Below, one piece after another: positions 55,208 to 64,000 of a DNA stretch of 64,000 bases (its first letter is position 1; each line of letters begins with the position of its first letter). Source of the stretch: Pezicula radicicola (Eukaryota; Ascomycota; Leotiomycetes; Helotiales; Dermateaceae); assembly GCA_003008705.1 (NCBI GenBank), contig PDUO01000008.1, forward strand, positions 1,054,001-1,118,000, read 5' to 3'. A model generated the notes under the pieces. It was not told the DNA's origin. It did no database searches and saw only the letters and a program-made list of their open reading frames with translations. The translations under genes and the position numbers were made by a program.

Positions 55208-57555
55208 ATGGATCTCCCTCAAACTCCGATTGTAGGGAAATTACCACGTCGACGCAATGGAAAAGACCCAGCTTGCGAGCCATGTCGCAAAGGGAAAATG
55301 CGATGCGATCATACGATCCCAATATGTATGAACTGTCGTCGACGTCGCCTTGTTGACAAGTGCGTCTATCTCCCCGCACCGCAGACTCGTCCCGATTCTC
55401 GACGTTCAGCACCCAGCTCAATGTTGTCACCATCTCAATCATTAGCAAGCTTCTCGTTTGAAGATCCACTAGCAACTGATCCTGCGGATGAGCCCGCATC
55501 ACGGGAATCCAGCGAAGAAGAGGACGTGGAGGATGGCTCTCTATTCAAACCTTCGTCTGGATTCTATGGTCCAACAAGCTTCTCGGCTGTCTTCTTGGAC
55601 AACGAAGAGGAAATTGACTCTAATGTAACAAGTCCAGCAACGGAGGAAACGCAGCCACACAATCCGTTTGACGATATTCAACACGAGGAGCAGTCCACTC
55701 GCATAGCCTTAGCTATAAAAGTTCTCGGTCAGATTCCGGATCATGGAACTTGGAAATACATCTTTGATGTTTACGCAAACGCAGCCCTCTTCGGCATGGA
55801 CAAAGGCTTTCATAGACCTACGATTCTTCATTGCGCAGCGTCACTATGGATGACATTCGGATCCGCTCTTCGTCAACCTAGAAACCCACGAAGTTTGAAA
55901 GAAATGGCACAGCTCTTGAGTAAAAATACAAGGTCTGTATTTCGAGATGCTGGAGACGGAGCCTCCTGGTTGGCGTCCTTGTCAGGCAGGAAGCTAAGAT
56001 GGGAAATGCTTGGCATCATGTTTTGCACTTTTGGCAGCACGATGTTGCTGGTCAAAGATGATGACCCATTCTGGGCGGCACAGTCTGGGCGACGGAAGCA
56101 ACGGGTTTCGTTCGCGTTAGAGATGAAACAATGTGGGGATGGATGTATACAATTGAGTAACCAGATGGATAATATCAATTTTTTGATGGTTAGCCTTTTG
56201 TTCAAGCGGACTATCTTAGAGAGTCTTTGTACTGGGGATACAAGTAGGTTTTGTTCCCAATTCAAGAAGCATATAATGACTGGATTCTGCAGGTCTTCTT
56301 CTTTGGCGACAGCATGGTGATCTGGTTGCATCAACTACAGGACTAGGGCTCCACCGAGCCCAGGATTCCTCAGGTGTAGTGACAATCTTCTCCGAGATGC
56401 GTAAACGAACTTGGGCAGTAGTTTTCTGCATCGACAAGACACTCTCTACCTTTACTGGGAGACCCCCTGCGTTAAGTCATCGGTACAATTCATGCCCATT
56501 GCCACTTGATCTAGAAGACGACGTATTGTTAGCTGGGCAAGACGAGCTGGCTACGGCTGTAAGCCGGTTGGACGCTAATGGATGGAGCACAAACGGTAAT
56601 AAGTTTAGTGCCGCTACCAATCTGCGAACGACCATGGTATATTCCATACTTCTCGATCAAATTCTTGAGATTTCCCTCGGATCTGATTCACAATACTCTG
56701 ATGAGCGTCTTATGTGGGTTCTATTTCCTTGCTAAACCTCAACCTAGTCTAACAAGTTCATAGGCACTTGAAGCGTAGGAACGAGGAGATTCCCGCCTCT
56801 TTCCCGGCTTGGCTTCACTTAACAAAAGAATCTGCAACACCGCACGCTCTTCAGTGGACCAGATTGTCTCTCCGTTTCCGATACTTGCACTGCTCTTTGT
56901 TACTTGAACAACTTTCAACAAGGAGGGGGCATACGAATCAGCAGCATTTGTTAGACGTATCGAGGGAGATGTTGGAACTTACAGTTTACATGTGGACAGA
57001 TCGTGATCGCTTTCGGGATCGTCATCCTGATTATGACTGGATGGTCAGTTGAGCCCTATTCCAATCTACGTTAAATCTCTAGTCCTCCGTAAACGTTCAA
57101 AAAGACTAACAGTAACACGAAAGATAATGTGTTACGGTATCCCCTCGGCAAGTGTCATCTGCGTCGAGCTTCTCAAGCAAATGAAACCTACTTTTCCTCC
57201 AACAACACACCTCCATCTTCCCCGCTCCGAAGTCATCCAGAACCTCAGCATTATTATCGCATTTCTCGACTGGGTGCGACCCACGGCAGCCAACCGCGAA
57301 CTCTGCGGCCGTATGCGAAACATCATCAAAAATATTTTAGACAAGGTGTTAGATGGACCTCCAGCTCTAGAGAGACAGAGTACGCAGATCAATGAGCAGG
57401 GTACTGGGCAAATGGGAATGTTCGAATTGGGTCATATAGAGATGTGTGAGATAGATGATTTGACTTGGTTGGACTCTATTGATTGGACTAGAGGCCCTTT
57501 TGTGGACTTGGGATCGGATCTTGTGATGGATGGGTTCTCTGGTACGCATTACTAA
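55208..57555 (+). CDS. Zn2Cys6 fungal transcription factor
   Basis: Four exons (introns 56244-56292, 56714-56763, 57044-57123) give 722 residues. The binuclear zinc cluster has Cys at 23, 26, 33, 40, 43 and 52 (CEPCRKGKMRCDHTIPICMNC then DKC). Disordered Ser/Pro/Glu-rich sequence follows. The middle-homology region includes LVASTTGLGLHRAQDSS, RKRTWAVVFCIDKTLSTFTGRPPAL and a following LPLDLEDDVLL, the landmark of the fungal-specific transcription factor domain. The C-terminus is acidic near the end (EIDDLTWLDSIDWTRGPFVDLG), a likely activation domain. Target genes are unknown. Confidence 0.9.
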
Positions 57556-59805
57556 TGTGGAGGTTAGTTTAGCTTAGGTAATACCAAAATTGGACTTATG
57601 TATGGAGAGGGTAATTTGTTAATATAGATAGGAATATCGAAAACTACTATACTACAACAATCTTGCTAGGTCTCTCCTCCGCATTCAAAAGGTTTAAAAA
57701 ATAGGCTTACGGCTTACTGGTTAATAAGTGCTATTGCTTGAAATGAGAGCAAACTCGACTAGTGCGAGCACTCTAGTTATATACTTACCATCCCCCTGGA
57801 GGTTTCTGCTAATAGTTAGAATAGGCGTGCATGACTAAGCATAGTAATATAAGGATTAATTAGCTTTAGCGAACGTGTGAGTATATCGCGAAAAAAAAAA
57901 GAGGTGGCAAGATTCACTATTCCAAGAGTGGGAGAGCATTATGTAGGTTTAAGCTAACACTAATAACGTGTGAACCAGCTTGGATATGTTCCGACGATTT
58001 GACTAATACAACGAATAGATAGGATCTTTGGTATATATGGCGACGGCTAAGCTATAGGGCGATCGATATATAAGTACTAAGTCAGCAGAGGGCTTTAAAT
58101 TCTACACGAGAATTATATTCCCTTTTATAATGAATGCTACTCCGGTCAATGGTGTCATAACGAGCGGCGGTGATGACCTCAAGAAGGCAGTTAACATGGT
58201 ATAATAATAATAATACATCAGATGGGAATCAATGGGCTATTTTGACGCTAGTATTGGTTGCTATTGAGTCTTGTTGCGGCTAATATATTTATGGAACAAA
58301 GTGCTCCGAGGCATGAGTTAGCTAGTGTTTGTGCTTGTTTTAGGTTTGTTAGTGCTGGTATTACGGTTAGTTTGGGGGTTTGGATGAGGTGGGATAATGG
58401 GAGGAGGGATAGGTGTATGGGTGTTGTTTTGAGGGCTGGTGATGTTCATACTAGGGAGTTGGTTAGCGGTTAGAAGGATTTGAAGTGGAGGTGGATGGGG
58501 GGTATGCCTTAAGGTTTTGAGGATTGGGTGGTTTTTTGTGAGAGTGCTGCTTATTTGATTTATGTGGTTGCGACTTTTACCTTTTTATCTCTTCTTTTTT
58601 TACGTCTATGAAGTATACACGTTCTCAATCTCTATATCAATAGAAAATCGCTTTTAAACTATCAAGATTGATTGTTCGGCCGAGGGTCTAATTGATGAAC
58701 TTCATGAGCTTCGCCATCAACCCTAGAATGAGACATTCCCGATAACAAAAACGAAGGATGACCTTTTAAACATAGGTTTAATCCCTTACCTATCTCATCG
58801 TTCATACTTTTCGGGCTCGCGCTCGTTACATCATTCCATAGCTGAGTGTGCCAATGTAGTTGTTATAAGCCAAGAGCTTTCGCTTATCAAATGACAACTT
58901 GATAACTTTTGACAAAGATCCTAACCTATAAATTCACTATAACAAAGTAAAACACATCTGATTGGTGTATAATTTCTACTTGGTTGCAAGTATAAAACCT
59001 CTAACTAGCTGAATTTCCTTGGCCAGCTTGTACAGAGGGAAAGAAGACATTTCGCCTTCCTCGAACAGGGTCCTTCTAAATCTACCTCCCCTTGTTTGAA
59101 CGACTTTGTACACCATATTTTTCCTGATTCGACATTGCACAAGCCATGCATTTCTTGATATCTGCTGGCTGTATAAGCTCGTTCTTGGTAGGAAAATTGA
59201 AAACTTCCGCCAGCGTTTCTCGGCGCGTCTTGGATCTGCTGCTTGAGGGCTTTGAGACTGACTTCGTTGTAGTCTGAGGTCATAGTGAGATCGATAATGT
59301 TTTCTGTCAAGCGTGGGATTAATTGCTTGAAAGTAATTCCAATGTATCATCTTTCAACACTGAGTAGTACTTAATCTACCTAAGCATCTGATTCTAAATT
59401 CGCGGTGCTCCTAGGCACTTTGCTTGGGCCAACCAGTCGGGTCTTTAGTGAGGTACCTTTGGGCGTTTTCTTTTACGTTGAATCTATGAATGAATTAATT
59501 TATGTTAGAAGATGTTTTATGGGAAGTTCTTGGTATAATAACTGGTATCATAACCTCAACTCATTTTTCAATCGCCTATGTAGCTCTCTTGATTTGAGTG
59601 ACTTATCTCGCTTGAGTACCTAGGTAATTTATTAAGCCTAAGCAGATTCCTTGGTGATTACATGACTATACATTGTAGTGGTTTATCCACTTGAGAAACA
59701 TCTTTTGTCAATCCCAAACCTAAAAAGTTATGCTTTTGAATCCCTCTAAACTCTAACCAACCAATCCAAAAAGAAGATTCTCCACAGCACTCTTCCACAA
59801 CTAAC
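57556..59805. other. AT-rich gene-poor region with a doubtful small ORF
   Basis: Mostly AT-rich with no recognisable gene. A minus-strand ATG ORF at 59005-59283 (92 residues, MTSDYNEVSLKALKQQIQD... ending WPRKFS) has a codon choice that looks real and six cysteines, but no family is recognised and an overlapping frame is equally open. A short (TAA)n run lies at about 58203-58213. Confidence 0.45.
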
Positions 59806-61676
59806 CTATACCAAAGGATCACAACCCCTAATCCCCTCCCACGCCTCTCCAACAACTCTCTCTATATCCCTCGACCTCGGTCTCAAAACAAACTCAAAAG
59901 GTTTCGGTTGAACATTAAAACCAGACGTATAATCATACCAAGGAACCTCAATCTCCTTCCCTTCTATATCTTTCCGTTTAGAAATCTCACAAGCCCATGC
60001 CAGTCTCGCAGTTAAAATATACAAAGAACGTTCTGCGATACTCATACCTGGACAGATGCGTCTTCCGAATCCAAATGAAGAGTAGTTTTGGAGAGTGGGG
60101 AATTTGGTGAGTGGTTCTTTGTAGGTTGGGTATTCTGATTTTAGCCATCGTGCTGGGTTGAAGGTTTCTGGGTCGGGGTAGAGTGCTTATTCGCGGTGGA
60201 TTGCCCTGAGATGTGATATTATCGTATTAGTGATTGGCTTTTATATATTGTGGGGGGTGGAGGGGGGTGAGGGAAGTAAAGTTACTTACCATTGGTTTGC
60301 GTGTACATTCGTTCCAGCAGGGAAAAAGAAACCATTGTAAACGTCGTCCTTAACCAGCTGATGAGGAACACCTAGGATAGCAATTTAGTTAGTTCTCAAC
60401 CTAATTCAGAACAAGAATATCAAATAATAGTAACAACTCACCACCAGCAGTAACAGGTCTCCATCTTAAAACCTCCTTAATAACAGCTCGACAAACCGGA
60501 AGCTTAGGAATATCATCAAACTCAGGCATCCTATCACCAACCACCTCATCTAATTCCTTCCACATCTCCCTCTGCCATTCCGGATGATGAGTCATTGCAA
60601 AAACATACGACATCATAGCCGCAGCCGTAGTTCCACTTCCAGCTTCAAATAAACTTCCAATAACATACGCACCTTCATCATCAGATAAATCAAATTTCTC
60701 CTGTTGTTCCAAAAACGTCTTCATCATTGATGGTGGTGCAGATCCTGTTTTGAGTTTCTCTCGTACCTGTTGTAAAAGTCCGCGGAATAAATCTAATTCC
60801 TCGGCATGAAGAAGTCTTCCTTCTTTTTTAAAGGGTGCTAGTATCTCGGGTAGATATTCCAACATTGGAAATGTATCGACGAGATAAGATCCAGGGGAAG
60901 CTACTCGCTCAACTGTATGTACTACACCGAGAGCTCGCTTAATAACAGCTTCTTCTCCTGTTTCGACTTTCATTCCGTAGCCGACGCGGAATATAACAGC
61001 TGATGAGTAACGTTCGAACCAGAATTCGTAGCGTTGTGGCTCTTGTAATAGGTCGTAGAGTAGACGCTTAGATTCGTAGGATTGGACTGGTTGGTAGGAA
61101 TCCGCCATACTTGTCATTGTAACAACGTGCATTAGTTTTCGTCCTCGACGCCATAAATCTATTCCAATCCCAACAATATCAGCACATTGGTTCAAACGAT
61201 ACGATGAAGTGTCATATCTGGAATGAAAGAAAGCAAACTTACCGGTATAAGATAAAAGTAAAGGTCTTAAATTATCTGATAATAAATCTCCAGCCATAAC
61301 TAAATGTTCTCTTCCTGAATACAAATTCCCACGTTCTCTCAACAAATCATTTGCTATTTTCTCAGTTGAGACAACGATGTTCTCGCGGCCAGCAATACTG
61401 AATCGGCAGATTGGACCGTATTTATCGGCCCATTCTTTGAATTGGAGCCATGAGTGAATGGGTTGAATTTGTAGGAGATTCCCGAGTAGGGGAATTCCTT
61501 GATGATCATGTCAGTTTGTTTGTGGGCTTTCGAGGGAATGCTTTGTTTTGCTTACCTGGCGGCCCTGGTGGTTGTTTTGTATCCCTCGGTTGTTTGGAGG
61601 GGAGAATGAGGGGAAATAGCTTCTGTGTAAGGAAAGCAATCGTGATAGCGCCAAGGATTAGAACAACAGATGCCAT
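59806..61676 (-). pseudogene. Cytochrome P450 with in-frame stop before the heme-binding motif
   Basis: Five exons (introns 60206-60289, 60372-60441, 61159-61242, 61498-61555) would give a 524-residue microsomal P450: a membrane anchor (VVLILGAITIAFLT), the PPGPPGIPLLGN hinge, I-helix EAGSGTTAAAM, ExxR in KEVLRWRP, the FNPARW motif and heme loop FGFGRRICPG. Spliced codon 398 is TAA (60187-60189) inside AIHRE*ALYPDPETF, where the family usually has Asp or Glu, so a one-base change is enough to explain it. The protein would end 126 residues early, before the heme Cys, and be inactive. Everything else is intact, so inactivation looks recent or a polymorphism. It is a class E group I fungal P450; the substrate is unknown. 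Confidence 0.85.
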
Positions 61677-62365
61677 GATGAAACTTCTTGTTGTTCAAGG
61701 TCTAAGGATTCTAATGATCAAGCTTGGATGAAATAATGGAAAGTCTTCAATATAAATGGAATTGTTTCTTGTAGGTTTCCTTCCACTCCCGCCGGCAGAT
61801 GCTTTTAGGGTTTCCCCAAGTTCCGCACTCTTAGGTTCTAGTGCGCAAAATCCCCCGCTTTCTATTTGTGTCCTCCCCGCAAGGATAGAGAGCCATTGTT
61901 TATTTCCTACTGATGGCACTCGGCTTTGATGAACGGCTTGTAGAGTACAGTAAGACTTACATATATGAGGTACGGGATCTCCGGAACATCAAGGACGAGG
62001 GAAGGGAGGAGTGAGAAGGAGAAGCCAAGTGTAGGGGATATAATTTTGTGCATCAATTCTTGCTTGAGACTCGTCAATTGCGGGTTGATTACTGTATTAT
62101 TACTAGGTCAAGTCGTAAAGACGACACCGATAATTACGACACACGTGGTTTCCCGACACGTTGACCCTTGTTCATGATTGTGGCCCGGCCGTTGCCGAAT
62201 CTCTTTGACCGAACGTGGGGGAAGACTTCACGATAAGCAAAAGCTTGAAATACGGCGGAAGCAAATAATTGATAAGCCTCACGATGTCGCATCTCTTGTC
62301 AAAACAGCAGTCGTTACTAAATATTTTCCCCCCATAGAGTCCTTACAACGAACATCTCAAGAGAC
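61677..62365. promoter_or_regulatory. Divergent promoter region, P450 and Zn2Cys6 regulator
   Basis: The P450 and the regulator start on opposite strands from the two ends of this 0.7 kb, so regulatory elements here could serve both. No specific Zn2Cys6 binding site was convincing by eye. Confidence 0.45.
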
Positions 62366-64000
62366 ATGACCGAAGACTTAGCAGAGACCAACACCAATCC
62401 GAACCCGAAGCGTTCCTATACCGGCTGTGTTCGTTGCAAAAGACGGCGACAACGCTGCGATGAGAAGAAGCCTCAGTGTGATAGGTGTGTCGCTGCCAAT
62501 ATTACCTGTGAGTATGCTGTGACTCTGCGATGGGGAGGGAGGGACTTCGGTCGTTCAAGATTTGGGCAGTGTATGAAGGGGAATAACAATCTCTCCAAAC
62601 TTGGTAAGGCAGTTCTATCCTTCTCTGCTTGAACTATAGCCAAATGATGCGCAGACTGACTTGTGCTGCTACTAGAACATGCGACCAATGGCTTTGTATA
62701 TACCTTCTCAGCACCATCGCAAAAAACGAAGCACGCGATGCTCTCCCACCTGCCCCCCGAAATACAATACCTTTCCTATCTCTCCCTCGCAGAACGTGGC
62801 CTATTCTACCACTTCCGCGATGAAGCTTCACGTATAACCTCCTGCCATTCACATGTTCAAACAGAGCTCTGCCAATTAATCCTCCCCATGGCCATCGAAT
62901 CGCAGGCTCTAATGTTCGCAACACTTGCATGGGCGGCAATGCACAGCATAGAACGACGCGGCACCATTGATCACGTCTCTGATCCGAATACTTGCATTGC
63001 TCGTTTGAAAGCAAGAAGCATTGAGAATTTGAGAATCGAGTTGAGAAATCCGACGCCGGAGAATATATATGCTTTGCTTGCGACGGTTAGGACGCTTACG
63101 CAATGTGAAATTCATTCAGGCAGTGATGGCGAGAGTGTGTGGCGTGTTCATATTGAGGGTGCGAAAGCTTTAATGGCTGCTGTGAAGCAACTTCGAAGTG
63201 TTGAGCGGGTTGGAGTTTTTGACAGAAGAACACAACCTAGGCTTTTGTACCGATGGTTCGACTCGTTGGATTCTCTAGCAGCTCTCACTTCTGCTGGAAA
63301 TTATATTCAACCAGCAGAATCTAGCACTGGTTCGACTGGCGACGAAGATCCGGCCTGCGATGTATATCTTGATAATTACAACGGTTTCTATACTGATCTC
63401 TCAATACTACTCGGGAAGATTGGAGTAGCTAGCCGTGCATGGCGCAATCAGAAACTTGATGGATGTGATCCAGCACCTATAAGAGCACAAGCAGAGCGTT
63501 TCGAACAAGAGGTTCATGCAATGATGGACCGCGATCAACAGTCCCCACTAAAATTCTATCCTGGCGTCCTCGAAAAGCTTTCTCCACAAGCGATTATGGA
63601 ATACTCGCTTTGTAACGAGACCTATCAGCATACCGCTCTAATCCACATCAATCGACGCCTACGCGACCTGCCAGGAAATAGCCCAGTCATTCAGGCCTCT
63701 GTGAAAAAGATAATCGAATGCACTAGAAAGATTACGCCAGCAACTGGATCTTCCCCTCTGATCGTGATGGCGACGCCCTTGTTTACTGCGGGCTGTGAAG
63801 CTTACGGTCAAGAGAGAGATGATGTCAGGGAGTTGCTGGTGCAATTATATGAAAATCTGAAGATCAGGAATGTTAAATTGAGCTTGCAGATTCTTGAGAC
63901 GTATTGGGCTAGGGATGCCGAGGAAGGGGATTGGGACGATATCTTACGTAAGTTGGTGCTTAAAGTCTTGTCTTTAAGACTTGGATGGCTGATGGGTTTG
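62366..64000 (+). CDS. Zn2Cys6 transcription factor, 5' part (3' end outside window)
   Basis: The first exon holds the zinc cluster with Cys at 21, 24, 31, 38, 41 and 48 (GCVRCKRRRQRCDEKKPQCDRC..). An intron at 62604-62675 leads to an open frame ending at a donor GTAAGT at 63948, so coding continues past 64000. The second exon begins EHATNGFVYTFS and contains GLFYHFRDEAS, a marker of the Fungal_trans_2 type regulatory domain, with helical leucine-rich regions. About 503 residues are visible. It is head-to-head with the P450 relic, so it may have regulated a small metabolic gene group; that is inference. Confidence 0.88.

Noticed and set aside
62634..63014. 126-residue minus-strand ORF in the second regulator
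   Set aside because: Antisense to the spliced Zn2Cys6 regulator exon.

Overview
The window is nuclear DNA of a filamentous ascomycete (Pezizomycotina). Genes are dense on both strands and carry introns of about 45-120 bp with GT..AG ends and CTAAC-like branch sites. The gene families are typically fungal: Pth11/rhodopsin-like membrane proteins, Zn2Cys6 regulators, a HET-domain protein, GH71, MNN1-type mannosyltransferase and a MARVEL protein. Gene-rich DNA alternates with AT-rich gene-poor islands that look mutated by RIP. A leotiomycete is plausible, but the sequence alone does not settle it. I rebuilt the gene models by hand-splicing; exon coordinates are given in each entry.

Layout. 1-20 kb is mostly conserved housekeeping and secretory genes: the end of a Pth11-like gene, a three-module polysaccharide deacetylase, a TFIIIC triple-barrel subunit, a METTL7-like methyltransferase, a Prp2/DHX16-type spliceosomal helicase, an ER-lumenal DnaJ ending in KDEL, a MARVEL membrane protein and a GT71 mannosyltransferase. 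It ends with a type-B carboxylesterase broken by several small frameshifts. 20-36 kb is accessory: an alpha/beta hydrolase, a GH71 glucanase relic at the edge of an AT-rich island, a large ankyrin-HET protein, a second AT-rich island flanked by a 16-bp direct repeat, two head-to-head paralogues of a small I9-inhibitor-like protein (one without a start codon), and a DUF4419 protein. 36-43 kb holds an MFS transporter, a tRNA-Phe(GAA) gene with an intron, a small zinc-ribbon-like protein and a secreted class-3 lipase. 42.4-47.5 kb is nearly a gene desert. 47.5-64 kb holds a full Pth11-like gene, a palindromic element and a 244-bp MITE, an unknown acidic protein, a sphingoid long-chain-base kinase, a Zn2Cys6 regulator, a cytochrome P450 with an in-frame stop, and a second Zn2Cys6 regulator cut by the window end.

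Four loci are decayed: the esterase, the GH71 gene, the P450 and one small paralogue. They have clearly different lesion types: micro-duplications, TGG to TAG, a single nonsense codon, and start loss. The most unusual unit is the 26-34.5 kb block: an ANK-HET protein of allorecognition type, the I9-like pair and DUF4419, bounded upstream by an AT-rich island and split internally by another. It is the best candidate here for an undescribed locus, though a functional link between the genes is only inference.
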